Shown in pieces: positions 10,501-21,947 of a stretch of DNA of 64,000 nt. The DNA is from Fragilaria radians (Eukaryota; Bacillariophyta; Fragilariophyceae; Fragilariales; Fragilariaceae): assembly GCA_900642245.1 (NCBI GenBank), contig CAAAJI010000006.1, positions 110,915-174,914 on the forward strand, written 5' to 3'. The first letter of the stretch is position 1; every line of letters begins with the position of its first letter. Under the pieces are notes generated by a model. The model was not told the origin of the DNA. It saw nothing but the letters and a program-made list of their open reading frames with translations, and made no database searches. The position numbers and the translations under genes are program-made.

Positions 10501-10851
10501 TTCTGGGTCAAATCGAGGTGGCAGTCCATCTGTGTGAACCAATGCTATATTCTCTTCTTGAAGTAAACGAAGGAAAAGCTTAAAAGTACTTCCTACTGTT
10601 ATTAGGAATGAACTTTGCGCTATTAATTCAGTCTCGAATCGTCGCGACTTTAGAACGAGATCATTTAATATTACCTGCCTCAGGTTAGTTATCGTTCTCT
10701 TTTTATGTATTTCGTAGGAAAACATGTCGTTGTGTCGAGAGTGAGAATCACATTGTAACAGGGTAATGCAAACTATTTTCTGCCCTATTGTTGATACCAA
10801 CAACCCTACTGCATTACTGGGATCAACATAAATTTGAAATGTTTTCTGCAT
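7582..10851 (-). CDS. SNAPC1-like (SNAP43) protein with seven SSIGR repeats
   Basis: The N-terminal ~300 residues resemble the SNAP43 domain of SNAPc subunit 1. A helix reading GIFALYALYETCPLPRIQ parallels the family's LYLLY...Q.P...I stretch, followed by a W/L-rich helix and a basic YRRRFRQQIRINREEY helix. SNAPc binds snRNA promoters for RNA polymerases II and III. The rest is a long acidic, Ser/Lys-rich disordered tail. It carries seven copies of a motif of about 18 residues with core S-[IVL]-G-R-x-A-L-x-x-L-L, the last close to the C-terminus. The first upstream ATG (10956) would add 35 Lys/Ile-rich residues from AT-rich sequence; the ATG at 10851 (MQKTFQIYV) looks better and gives 1089 aa, far longer than metazoan SNAPC1. 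The SNAPC1 call rests on memory of the family and is moderate; the repeats are directly visible. Confidence 0.6.
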   Translation of the reverse strand: MQKTFQIYVDPSNAVGLLVSTIGQKIVCITLLQCDSHSRHNDMFSYEIHKKRTITNLRQVILNDLVLKSRRFETELIAQSSFLITVGSTFKLFLRLLQEENIALVHTDGLPPRFDPECFAQILYSSCLSLVGKDLQQSAFGIFALYALYETCPLPRIQSTWDWLTMGLAHPDNPKLGYRRRFRQQIRINREEYLRIQKLIHRCYGHPNQRILANDVLQVISRLEWEWSEYSGPRGVEALAIGISDGYFSPEDLQPSPVMLVDDNSPSANDASTSSNILDALNLYITKIKNVEVKGNSQQAKRVMNVLRQLPMETDSLVTLMDQLSGNASKDQCKNYTIPLINPLMAIDQSLVAQCTTPLEGELRYRLLFASTIQAEKAREIASAVHELIRRDKSLLIPKIERIKVMDEPIAVNANKKEETTFSRREAFLLEQEEFQHSFDSDLSDVSEEIDDLLSDAEDYDDENAKSETEVRSFSHLMNQMNTKDTSSSVADSSIGRRALASLLRMVTNDRQVKSKRKRDLQQTESHDYELDSSIANSSIGRLALSNLLRHVDPKDNSTKLNTLHSNLPESATGHQTEDSLVKLSLDTEKKKRNRTPRKKSLRNEGSMCHENNEVPIVNALSPNSNVQPSLACANLRKSKRCTKRKKDQNDDNEEVTSSNPNSRTPVFDDQSIAGSSIGRNALSLLLQKSASASPVYHSAKKVCRKSSQGKLKINCDKAVFDDQSIAGSSIGRNALALLLQKSASASPVYQSAKKVSRKSSQGKLTTNCDKTSKKRKHQSSLRLQEASCQNSAQSSDELESNCQRDILNDGASIDGSSVGRQALAILLRQSKESNSSRTISQSAPLDDIEHELHANSMIDENASISRHEVLNFESTQTDESPDKKAALAFKSYLCDKASTAGSSLGRQALSALLGEVQKGSFESMKSPVPCKVSLQANNHIQPNNHIQPTPNNFRHSVPGRSNAVTNTQALKWTRVRKRSASTFNELELTTPQDATRSPNTKRKHGSSSPKRNQQEKTMESSNIKSLVHPSGILPNEEKLVGKAWLDATDEKECCDDHSIAGASVGRKALEMLLNSVSNELSDSSTSNL
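7621..9384 (-). repeat. Seven intragenic copies of an SSIGR-AL-LL motif
   Basis: Copies in protein order lie at 9331-9384, 9196-9249, 8782-8835, 8623-8676, 8359-8412, 8101-8154 and 7621-7674, each 54 bp. Examples are VADSSIGRRALASLLRMV (first), IAGSSIGRNALALLLQKS (fourth) and IAGASVGRKALEMLLNSV (last). Most are preceded by Asp (DDQ, DDH, DKA). Copies three and four lie in a recent duplication of exactly 159 bp (53 codons), visible as near-identical DNA beginning at 8541 and 8700. The spacers between the other copies are unrelated and low in complexity, so selection seems to hold the motif itself. Confidence 0.9.
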
Positions 10852-13800
10852 ATCATTAATTCTAGCTGACCTATTTAAGAAAATTGAAAAATGGACAATG
10901 AGAATGTTTTTATTTTTTTTTACTCTAATCTTTTTTTTCATTTTGAAATTATTCATATTTAATTTCGAATTCCAAACAGACCCTAAAATTCAGGATAGAT
11001 TTGATACATATACCACGAAGCCATTTCATGTCGCGATCTTTAGAAATTCAGCAATTGTCTTCGACATATGGTTGATAAATTGATACACATCAAATATTTA
11101 TTTTCTTAGCGATATGCATTCTCGTGGTATTTTACCATAGGAAAACGGAAATTTTTTTTCATGACAACTATGTCTATTAAGAATATTGATGCCGTATTCC
11201 TAAAGCTTGACAATTTCATGCGATTTCCTTATGTTCATGTGTTTACATAAGTCCAGGTAGATGCACAAAGCTGCTCACCTACTTACAAGCACTAAAACAA
11301 TTTTCTTTCCTGGATGAATTACAAATTCATTGATAATCTAGATCTGAATCCAAATGTCATCCTAGAAAGGACATGATACAACTCTTTAAGAATTTGGAAT
11401 AAGGCCTTGTCGTTGTTCATGTTAAATTGTCTCATGGACATGAGAAGAAGGTAATACCATAAGTATTACCCGATATCGACAGTCAAGAATACGAATCACG
11501 AATCACAAATCACTCTGAAATGAAATGAAGGTCAACACAGAGGGATCAAAATTCAAAGGCAGTGAGTTTCAACAATGAATCCTTCGATGGTTACTCAGTC
11601 AGTGTCGATGCTGTTACGGCCAGAGGTCATCCATATGAAGTTTTCACTGGTTGAGGAAAACGCATCAGGCAGAATATTTCAATGTACAGAAGTACTTCAT
11701 AGTGTTGCTTTGAAACTTAGAATCTCAATTCTCAATTCAAAAAGAAAAGCGACTCTACTCGCAAGTCTATGAAAAGTAAAATAATTGTGTATATCTTATC
11801 AAGTAACTTAAGATTGGTTTGGCTTAAATTTGATTTACTGACAAAGTACATCTGCAGATATGTCCAAACTTGCTTCCATTTTCAGATGACATAACAATGC
11901 CCTTGAAAGACAAGGACTAAAAGGGAAAAACGCACAACAAGTTCAGGCATGTGGGAAATAAAATCTGGGCTCGCACGAGAAGACTATACAAGCAAGTCTG
12001 CAATCAATACAGTCTATAGTGTCTAAGGAGAGTAAAGAAATGTAATAAATGTCATAACTGGAGTGAAACAAGACTTGGAACTTTATGAATTTGAAAACAT
12101 TAAGAATGAAAGAGCATGTTTTCTAGTGGATATTTTTCTTCCTTTTAGAAGGTTCACATAACAATTTGTCTACTGTCTAACTAGTATTTTTTTTGGTGAA
12201 TGTACATATTCTCAACATAGTTCCTCACTCAGCATGTCTTGTTTGGAACGCACAACAGAAAAATGGAGGTGAATCAGGGATGTGGTGCGACCTCAGTTGT
12301 CCGGGATGCTCTAACCTAGGATCATTCTAAGATCTTTGGGAAGAGTATCAAAGTGGCCTTGATGTTAGAAACCTTGCACACCAGCTATCATATCAAAGAC
12401 GAGGAAGGTGCAACATAAGTTTCATCAGCAAAACGTGATGCGAGATATGATTGCAGGGCTAACTCAACAGGTTTTTACAAATGATACTAACATTGAAAGA
12501 CTCTATTCATTTTATGGCATATAAGCAACGAAACAAAGAATAATCATGCATTGAAGCTCGAAAACATATAGGCGGCTCAATAATACTTTATTTTTTTGGA
12601 ACAACGGTGTTTTACCTTTAGTGTTTAGTCATATCTTTTCATTGATATGCTTCTTATGCCCAATTCTTTTTCATCTTTAAAGTTCACATGTTGTCTACGT
12701 AACGCAATTATTACATACTCCGGGTCGTATACCAAGTTACAAAAGTTGCAGGCAATGTCATGGTCTGTGCAATGCGAAAATGATTCAACTTCAAATGGTG
12801 ATGTAAAAAATCATTAGAAGTTGGTGTTTACGATGCTACAAATACTAGCATTATCGCTGTATTCGAGAAAAAGAATGCCTAGTAATTCATTAGGCAACAA
12901 AACCTCGGGATGGAATAGATAGAAACATGAAAAATCGATAATTACAAGAAGAAATTGGTTGGCTTCATAGGAATAATGCCTTTTTCTTTATTCTGACACG
13001 GTATGATGATGCACGATGCTGTGTTGATATTGTGTGAGCTGAATATATGTATTGAATGTCAGAAATTATATATATGTTTTTCTAAATGTTTTAATTATAA
13101 TCTTTCTTGACTTACAACAATGACTGCATTTACATTAATCATTTTATAGAAAAAAGTCGCTTCTTTCTTAAGAGAGGAGCAAGAACAACTTAGCCTCGGC
13201 AAAACCCTACCACATCCTACTTTGTTCCTAAGCTCCTCTATGCACTCATCGCCGCTGCGTCGGTTATTTCCTAAGGGAAAACATGTACTTTTCTCTACCA
13301 GAACTTAGGGAAGTATTTATTCTATCTATTTTATTTTTCCTTGAAATTCTTTGAGCTATCCTTCTTTTTCGTGATATTTTCAGTAATACAGTTTCATAGT
13401 CTATGAGACTTCAGACCAATCTAAGACATTCTTTAATGCTCGTGAAATAGGCCATCTTGTGCCCTGCTACTCTAGATTCAGTAAAACAAACATTTGATAT
13501 TGTGATGAAATTCTGAATCTAGTGATTCAGCAGCATTACAATTCAGGTACGTACAGATATGGGTGTAAGAAGATTCTTACAACACAGGAATAATTTCTCA
13601 AAGAATCGAAGATGAATATCAGAGAGTTTGACCCTGAATATTTTGCTTTTCTCAGTATCAAGTATTGTGCTACAACAGTTCACGTGAAAACTGTTGCAAG
13701 TCTAGCCCTGAAAGATGCTTCCGATGACGTAAATTCGAGGGGAACAGAAATCCCTACCCCTGACGTCAGTTTGAACGTGTTTTCTCTCGCATTTTAAGTT

Positions 13801-13973
13801 AACCCTATTCTTTAAAGTTGGTTGGCGGAAGGACAGGAAAAGTTCAACTTGCAAGTCAAGGACTCATTCGGTATAGAGATACGTACGTTTAGATGCTTCT
13901 AGAATTCCCATCAGTTAATGAGAATTGAAATTTATTTCTTGTATTACGCTTAAAGCTCGATAAAGTTCACGTG
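10852..13973. other. Intergenic, 3.1 kb
   Basis: A divergent intergenic region between the SNAPC1-like gene (-) and protochlorophyllide reductase (+). It is AT-rich. Short frames at 11575-11772 and 13612-13797 have no motif. A locally GC-richer stretch at about 13150-13280, unlike its surroundings, matches no RNA gene that I recognise. Promoters for both neighbours must lie here, but I see no defined element. Confidence 0.4.
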
Positions 13974-15376
13974 ATGCTTCGACCCATTCTTGCAATAGCT
14001 CTAGCTTCATATGTAGCTGCTTTTGCCCCTGTGGCTTACAGCACAGGAAAGTCGCAAGCAGTTGGATTCCAATTTTCCAAATTGATAGAAACTAATTTAC
14101 GAACCTCGCCCACTAAAGTAGGATCTTCGTTGGCAGAGGCTGAGCTTCCACAAAAGATTTACTCGAAAAAGGAAATGCCCAAGGTGCTAGGAGGTCTTCA
14201 GATAGGGCTTCGAAAGATAGTTGTTGTTACCGGGGCGTCCTCTGGCCTAGGACTGAATTGCGCTGCAACCCTTGCCAAGACCGGACGTTACTTTGTGATC
14301 ATGGCTTGCCGTGATACGGAAAAAGCCAAAAGAGGTGAGGGTGAATCCGAGATGTTCTAATTTTCATTTTGCATTCTCTAACTGCTTTCGATGAATTTTT
14401 TTAGTTGCGAAGGAAATGAACATGCCAGATGGCTCGTATCTTCCGATGAAGTTAGAGCTTGCATCACTTCAATCTGTTCGTGATTTTGTTGCCAACCTAA
14501 AGGCCTTCAAATCAGCTCGCCCTCTTAATTACCTTATTTGCAATGCCGCGGTGTATAGGCCTACTGACCCTGAGCCGGCCTTTACCGACGACGGCTTTGA
14601 AATGAGTATGGGGGTAAATCATTTTGGTCATTTTTTACTAGTTAATCTTTTACTAGAAGATATGAGCCGAGCAAAAGGTGCTCGCTGCTGCATTGTTGGA
14701 TCGATCACAGGAAATACAAACACTGTAGGTGGTGGTCTCGTCTATCCGCAAGCAGATCTTGGAAAGCTACAAGGATTTGAGGCAGGTGCAAGAATGCCAA
14801 TTGCGATGGCGAATGGTAAGCCGTTTTTTGGAGCTAAAGCTTACAAAGATTCAAAAGTATGCAATATGATGACTGTTTCCCAGCTTCATGAGCGTTTCCA
14901 TGAAAGCACAGGCATTGTCTTCTCTTCTATGTATCCTGGTTGTATCGCTGAAACTAATTTATTCCGGGAAAAGAGACCGTGGTTTCGTAAGGTATGTCGA
15001 ATCTAATCCATTGCTGCATTCATACCAAGTTGGTCTAAGGCAACTTTTTTCTCGTAAGGCGTTCCCTTGGTTCATGAAGTATGTGACAGGTGGCTATGTA
15101 GGCGAACAAGAGGCTGGTGAGCGCCTGGCTCAAGTCATAGATGATCCGGATTGTAACAAGTCCAATGTATATTGGAGCTGGAATGGCGGTGCACAAACAA
15201 TTGGGCGTTGGGACAAGGACGGCAAACCTAAAGGTGCTGGCGGCTCGGGAGGAAACATCTTTGAAAATGAACAGTCTACTGCTGTGAAAGACAAGGAAAT
15301 GGCTAAGAAGATGTGGGAACTAAGTGTCAAGGCTGTTGGACTCACTGAGAAGGAGATGTACAAGCCCAAGAAATAG
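13974..15376 (+). CDS. POR: Plastid light-dependent protochlorophyllide oxidoreductase
   Basis: Three exons: 13974-14334, 14405-14991 and 15059-15376. The introns are 70 bp (GTGAGG...TTTTAG) and 67 bp (GTATGT...CGTAAG), and the product is 421 aa. It reduces protochlorophyllide to chlorophyllide with NADPH in light, a step of plastid chlorophyll synthesis. Visible marks are the Rossmann motif [15 protein letters not shown], the [10 protein letters not shown] segment, the active-site Tyr/Lys in [11 protein letters not shown], and the POR-typical [19 protein letters not shown] followed by the [11 protein letters not shown] block. The N-terminus is a signal peptide ending in an ASAFAP-like site (YVAAFAPVA), as expected for import through four membranes. 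The codon at 13971 is GTG, so the ATG at 13974 is used. The reading frame is intact and all key residues are present. Confidence 0.96.
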
Positions 15377-16800
15377 GCAGACAATAAGTTGAATAAGGTT
15401 AAGCAGTAGCATTTTTCATTTCTCCATGAGTCTTTCACTCAGCTTCTTGTCTTCAATACTTGTTTGGTCACTGCATTACTTTAAAGCTCTTTTTATGTAA
15501 ATGATCATAGAGCTCGGTGTCTTACAATGTTGAAGTTTTTAGCTTTACACGATGAATGATCGATTACGTCCCTCCTCCCCCTATCTTTCACCAAAAAATA
15601 TAACTCCTTTTTCTTTTATATGTAGTGACTCTCACATTTCATTTGATTTGTCATCATCAATCAAACGGGACAATCATATAATTTCTCAAGGTTCAATGTG
15701 AAATTGAAGTATCTTGAAAAACGACGGTTCGATATTCTTCATGTCAGATTGTTTGGGATTTCTTTATTGCCTGCTATATACTCATGGTCATCTAGAAACA
15801 TGAATTTCAGCGTTTGGAAGTGCCACAACACAAACTGTTTACTGAATCAAATTGAGGCAGCCTTGATTAATACAGCCTAAATTAATTAGGAAAAAAGAGA
15901 AAAGTGAAGTTAGGGGGGGGGGGTCGAGAAAAGGTGATCAGTTAGAATAAAGAAAATTGCGATGAGAAACTCCTGTGAAATATCTCAGAACGCAGACAGG
16001 ATGAGTAGAGATTGAAAATCCAGATGACATAAAACAAAAACAAGGCAGAAATAGAGAATAATTGAGGAAAGAAAGTATCAACACAGAATTGAAAAATACT
16101 CTTTATATCTGTTTTTATCGATAAGTGTCAAAGTATAAAACTTACTCAACTCTTTTTTCTTCCTTTCATTCTTGATTGCCTTTCAATCACATGTGCTCTA
16201 CTTAGGGTAAAGTTGGTCAAATGTACCTCCATGATGATAGGACAATGTCATCTGTTCTCTTGTTACCGGGCTGAAATCCCGTCAGACTTTTGCATGCATG
16301 AACACTCCAAATACTCATCTAGGGTAACGATTACGTCATGATACTAAATGAAATGAAAACACACCCCTCGACGCATTGTAATGATCATCAATATATTTGT
16401 CAATGTCAATTACGGTAAGTTTCGGTAATCTCAAGTATTTTCTGATGTTGACTCTCCATATCTATTTAATATTAGATGCCCTGTCAATGCCTAACCAATT
16501 TCAGTTGACACACTTCGTAAATCATACGTTAGGCTTTCTTTATAGCCTTTTGTACATCCTTGTAAACACTTAGCAGCCTTTCAAAACAGCCTGTTTTGAT
16601 CATCATGTAATGGCCTTAAGCTGTTTCCAACGCCTCACAAAATTTGGAAAATGGTCAAGGGCACCGAAAATATCATCTGATAGCATTCATTTTGATGCAC
16701 AAAAGCACTAATGATTGCAATCGGATGATACTTTCGGTACCCTTGATCATAGTCTGAGCATAAACATCTAAACCGACATTTGGGGGAGGGGGCTATCTGC
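15377..16800. other. Intergenic with an 11-G tract
   Basis: No gene is supported. A run of 11 G lies at 15913-15923. The rest is AT-rich and without recognisable features. Confidence 0.5.
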
Positions 16801-17213
16801 TGTGTCAGTATCAAAGTCATTTTTTCCATTAAGCATTGAGCAAAGAGTGCTTTTGTCGAGCACCAAGTCTCTTAGACCCTGTTCAGGCCATCATAAGGAT
16901 TATCCTTGAGAAGATGGAGGAGACTAGCCAAAATCGAAAACAATCATCAAGTTGTTCAAAATCAAGGATTGAAGCGATTTCCTCCATCTTTTTTCACGCT
17001 ATATGCGGTATCAGAATCAAAGTCATTTTCTCCTTTAAGCATTGAACAAAGAATGCTTTTGTCGAGCACCAAGTCTCTTAGACCCTGTTCAGGCCATCAT
17101 AGGGATTGTCCTTGAGAAGATGGAGGCGGCGGGCCAAAATGGAAAAAAATCATCAAGTTATTCAATATCAACGATTGAAGCGATTTCCTCCAACTTTTTT
17201 CACGTTATAGATT
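16801..17213. repeat. Two-copy tandem duplication, 206-bp unit
   Basis: Two adjacent copies have a period of 206 bp. The anchor tgcttttgtcgagcaccaag occurs near 16848 and again near 17054, followed in both by a shared track through ctcttagaccctgttcaggc, gagaagatggagg and gattgaagcgatttcctcc. The copies differ by scattered substitutions, so the duplication is not brand-new. Neither strand gives a clear protein family, though open frames run through it on the plus strand. Confidence 0.85.
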
Positions 17214-20200
17214 CTCTACTAAAAGCGTCATCAGCACCTTTATTCTTAATTTCTTCTATTGCTGTTCACATAGGTAGAAGTGCTGGGATTCATCATGCAC
17301 ATTGTCTCGCCAGTTGTATTTTAAAATGTTGTTTAACATTAAACCTTTGTGAGCCGTCTTAGTCCCCAAGGAAGTAATGTTATAACATGAAAAAATACAT
17401 CGATATTGCAAACTATCACCATCTATACATGACCGAATTCATTCAGCTAGTCAAAGTTGTCTTTAAGAACCCTTGACTGCATATGGATCCCTATATTTGG
17501 CGTGCAGGCCACAAATTAACTTTTAAATTCAATTTCAATTAAACATTTGGAATATCCAGACATCTTTCGTGTCGCAAAACTCATGTTTACGTCTTGAGCC
17601 CCGCAATAGCTTTCTTCTGGTGTTGTAAAGTTTCCTTATTCTCAAAGTAACGCAGCTCTGGGGGTAATGACATCACCCATTTAAGGTAACTTCTCCCAGA
17701 TTTTGACAAAGGTATACTTTACTCTTCTAGGTGATATCCCGATCGTAGTCTGCTTAGGACTATCACTTTGGTAAATTTATCTTTACAATTAACTTGCAGA
17801 CTAAGCAGGTAATTACATTTGAGTAAAAGCGTCCAGGGAGTAATTCCCAATAAATATGGAATTTTCATGGATGGATGATATCCGATTATCTTTTTCTTTT
17901 TCGCAGTATATGTGCATATTCGAAAGAAAGAAAGTGCGGTGAAATAACGTCTTCAACTGGGCGTTGTTCATCTCTATGTAAAGATAGAGAAATCAACACC
18001 TCGCTAGTCCTGCTCCTTCTAGCTTCTGATCCCGCGCTTGAACGCCCAGTAGCTGCAATATTTCAATCATGTCAACTATATCTTCCTAACATTTTTGCCC
18101 ACTGACTTGTTTTCAAAATGGTCTTAGGATCTTTTTAAGTTCTTCATTTTGTACATAGGGTACCCAAAAAATATCTTCTTGAGTCTCACCAAGGGGCTCA
18201 TCCAAATGGCATAACATTTTCTTAATCTGGTCCAGACTCAAAGTTAGCGCTTTCTGTCCCTGAGCTTCACTTTCCACACTTTTCCTAGACTTTTCAATCT
18301 TCTTCTTCTATTGGAAGAATTTATGCAAAGCTCAAGCTATTCAAGTTAAATTCACAACTGCACTTCAGGCTTCACAGGTTGCAATTATCTTCTTCGATTT
18401 CAAATTCAACTGACAGCTGTACTTGAGGCTAACAGTATTCAAGTTCAATTAGCAATTGAGCTCCATACCTTACAGGTTGCATTGATCATCTACAAATGTC
18501 AATTAAAACATGCATTTTCTGAGTTTTGATTATCTATTTTGGAGCTTGTTTTGCCAAAACCCTTTGGCATTTACCCTCTTTGATTTAAGCCAATCAGAAC
18601 TGCTTAGTCATAATAATGGTACACCACTAAGAAGGAGACCACCCATCATTCTATGCCTCAAGTTTCTCTTCTTGAATCAACAATCAGTACCAGATCTGAT
18701 AACAAGGACATTTGATGTGCCAACAAAATATCGACACCAAGTACTTTGTCACAAGACACCAATTCAAAAAAGGGATAAAAAAGGATAGGCACGCAATTAT
18801 ATCCTTAGAATTTCAATCATGCATTCATGCCAAAGCCAAATTTTGATAACGTAATGAAGTCTTGCAGAAATTTGAAAAAAAATCAAAAGAATTTAGCTGA
18901 TGATGATTTTTTCATGAAATGGACTTTCATGAGAATGATTAGGCATAGAGCACTTACAGATTTAAGCGCCGAAGATGATAGACGACAAAACTTACGGTCA
19001 CTGTTTTTCGGGCTGGAAGTATCATCCGTTTTGAGTAATTTAGGAACAAATTGGAATGCATTACGGACAAATTGTTGCAGTGCAACACCTTTTACATGGA
19101 ATTTCAAGCCTATATAAATATATAGACTTTTGCAGGAACTTCTTAGATTTAAGACAAGCCACATACTTTGAAGCATAATTCCATTCTATCTCACCATCTA
19201 CTCTATCTGATATGCTAGTTGCCTTGGAGGTTGATCCGTTTATCCTTTTTGCCTTCCATTCTCCTTAGCCGTAACTGTCTAGTCCACAGAAAACTCCTTT
19301 GCCTTATGTTTCTCACAGATATCACCTTTAGAACAGCTTTCTCTTCAAGCTCTGTGGGTAACTTCGAAGCAATCGCTTTGCTGGACCAAAGTCTCAAAAG
19401 TGCATACTGTGGTTGACTTTTCTTGTTGATAGCTCTATTAGCATATTTAGATTGCTGATACAGTCAACAGTAAGGCTTGTTTCAATCATAATGCAACCAG
19501 ACCAACTAAGTTTGCCCTTCAAGAGCTTTAACAGATACGTAGCTTTAAATCTTCATTTCATAAGTATTCTGGTAGCAAAGATCTCACCTAATGTAGTACT
19601 CTGAGTCGGCATACATGTACTGTCCAATACATTTGAATACTTAAGTAGCAGACAAAGAAGGGCTTCGATTGGATGCAATAGTGCGCGTGGTAGATCTTAA
19701 TTAATTTGAAAATGGTTTTTCAACAAAGGTTTACTTCTTTTTATAGTCAATTTCATATAAACAGAATTGGTCATAATGATTCCACTACATTCGCACCCAG
19801 GATTAGCGCCAAAAGTCTTTGATGACACTTCACTATGGCTATTTCATTTGATTTGACCAACTTAAGGAAAAGGTGATGCTTTCAATCCATGTAATTCATT
19901 CACAAACAAAATAATCCAGTCAAGAAGTTTTACACCACTAAGGTAATTCCAAATACAGGTAAAGCACTTGAAATTCTTGTAGAAATTTAGATGGTCTTAC
20001 TGCTCCCTTTTCACAATGGTATTCATGCTTCAATGATTTCAACAGATTCTCGTTTGACTATAAAATCATTACTTTGAAAAATAATGACCATCGATTTGTC
20101 AGTATTTTTCATTAAGATCTATGAAGCAAACTCTTTTATATCAAATGTGGATGTTTCTACAAATGATCTGAAATAAGTAAGTCATTAGATACATAATATT

Positions 20201-20353
20201 GCGCTAGGGTTGTAAAACTATGCCTAGAATTAGATTCACATTACTCTGCTCCTCGTTGACTTTGTCTCATTGATAGTGTACTGATTTAGCGCCGTATTTT
20301 CCATTTTTAGCATCAACATCTTGGAATTCCTCGACAATCCCAAAAGAACAAGA
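17214..20353. other. Gene-poor 3.1 kb
   Basis: No gene is recognised. At about 18337-18495 a degenerate repeat of roughly 108 bp recurs: attcaagttaaattcacaa then cttcaggcttcacaggttgc, against attcaagttcaattagcaa then cataccttacaggttgc. Open frames at 18827-19117 (+) and 18883-19176 (-) overlap antisense and show no motif. This may be old transposon debris, which is inference. Confidence 0.35.
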
Positions 20354-20853
20354 TCACCATCCATCGTCGGCTTCCTTTGCGATCCTCTCCTTGTCCTCTT
20401 CTGACATTTTCAATTCTTCCTCCGCAGCAGCTCCTGTTTCCATCAATGCCTTTTCCAATTGAGAAGTTAAAGATCCCAAGTCCGAGACAGAACTAACTTC
20501 GACATCTTCTAAAAGTTGACCTGCAATTTTCGTTGCCATATTTTCTGAAATTCCACCACCACGTTCTTTCGCTCGCTCTCCTTGACCCTCAGTGAAGGCA
20601 ACCATACCAATTCCGAATGCAAGTCCGAATACTCCCACTCCTATTCCCTCAATAACATTTTCTTTACAAAAGGAAACGAGTTAGTTTATCATTGCACTCG
20701 AGACTCCTCTACAAAATTTAGTTACGTACGATCTACCATCTGAAGATGAGTGCCGTCGATATTTCTTTGAAAGGTAACACTCGACGAGGTAGGCAAAACA
20801 GAAAAGCATAATGCCGAAGGCAATATATATAGTAGTGCATGGACGACTTTCAT
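20354..20853 (-). CDS. Small secretory or plastid-targeted protein, unknown function
   Basis: Two exons, 20730-20853 and 20354-20661, are separated by a 68-bp intron (GTACGT...GTAAAG, phase 1) and give 143 aa. The N-terminus MKVVHALLYILPSALCFSV is a signal peptide. A Gly-rich hydrophobic segment, GIGVGVFGLAFGIGMVAF, could cross a membrane. The C-terminal 80 residues are acidic and helical (MSEEDKERIAKEADDGW at the end). Without the splice, the second exon has no ATG and its frame begins only at a GTG codon; the joined exon supplies a proper start. I do not recognise the family. The SALCFS context could be a diatom plastid bipartite signal, but this is weak. Confidence 0.65.
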
Positions 20854-21947
20854 ACTTCACGATACCAATTCCTTATTATAGAAATGGAATTACGGGATGC
20901 AAAACGGAAACACTCTGAAATATTTTTGAGTTGGCAAGAATGACATCAGTTACCTTGAAAAAATCTGACGAGATTCCTGTTTCCTTGCATGTAAATTGTT
21001 AATATGGGTAGAACTAACTCGCTCCTTAACGAACCAAACAATTGCTTCGGTCACTAGTTTTAAGTCATAAAAACTGATCATTATATAATTATTTCATACA
21101 CACATGGTATCGTTGAACTAACATGTATGAGGAGAGTACCATTTCATTAGCCAAACTTGATAACTGAGATTTGCAAATAGCATGATACATTAATTATAAG
21201 TCATTCGTAGCAATTAAATCAAATGTGTGCTCTTCAACTTGTTGAAAGATTTGGAAATAGATCTAATTCTAGAAAAAAATTAAGCCATAAATTCTTATTG
21301 TGTCCTGTCAGCATAGAGTACTGTAATCACTCTTATATTTTAGCTACATATCAATTTGGACGACAATTATGATTGAGGAGAAGAGAGAGTAGAGTGCCGT
21401 TGAGACGTGAAAGTTGGAGCGCCTCTAGTCGGAGTTTCCAAGGTGAGCCTGCGTCCAAGCATTTCTAACTGAGGAGTGGATCTAGTAGTTGATATCCTTC
21501 ATTGAGATAGAGAATTAAATTCTGCATAAGAAGCATGCGGTCAAGACCAAGATCCTTTGGAGCTATTCCTTATTTGAAGAAGAAGCATTGAGCTTGTAGT
21601 TTGAGCACAATACCCTTCAGAAGATCTGGATTTACATTTTCTAGATGATTTGATTACTTTCCTTAATATATCAAAAGGAGGCTAACGCAATTTTCATTAT
21701 TATATCAGTGTGTCCTTCCAGATTTTCTTCTCCAAGATTTTCTTAGCGGTTGAAATATTTTCCATTTATTCAATCACTTCAAGTAATGATTTGTGGCGAC
21801 GTGAGAGTTAATGATAAGAGTAACAGCATTGATGAGAAGCTTTCCATGGTTAACATTTGAATTTCCATGACAACTGTCAGTCAGCAGATTGCTTTTTCTA
21901 ACACTCATTCCATGTTTTTAAAATTGCAATAATTTCAGGATGAGGAA
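20854..21947. other. Divergent intergenic, 1.1 kb
   Basis: Between the small secretory protein (-) and the TPR-like gene (+). No feature is recognised. A TTTCAG lies just before the start of the TPR-like gene (21933-21938) and could be a 3' splice site of a 5'-UTR intron. Confidence 0.4.

Noticed and set aside
13140..13280. GC-richer stretch considered as an snRNA, SRP RNA or tRNA
   Set aside because: It does not match the conserved 5' sequences of U1, U2, U4, U5 or U6, nor tRNA A/B boxes, as far as I can recall them.
14992..15058. Two separate short-chain dehydrogenase genes
   Set aside because: A 67-bp GT...AG intron joins the pieces in phase into one complete protochlorophyllide reductase.
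16836..17362. Plus-strand frames repeating FCRAPSLLDPVQAII considered as a repeat protein
   Set aside because: The similarity is explained by the 206-bp DNA duplication; the frames shift and stop and show no domain.
18827..19176. Overlapping open frames of about 95 aa on both strands
   Set aside because: Neither has a family motif or codon pattern that favours it; probably chance or old debris.
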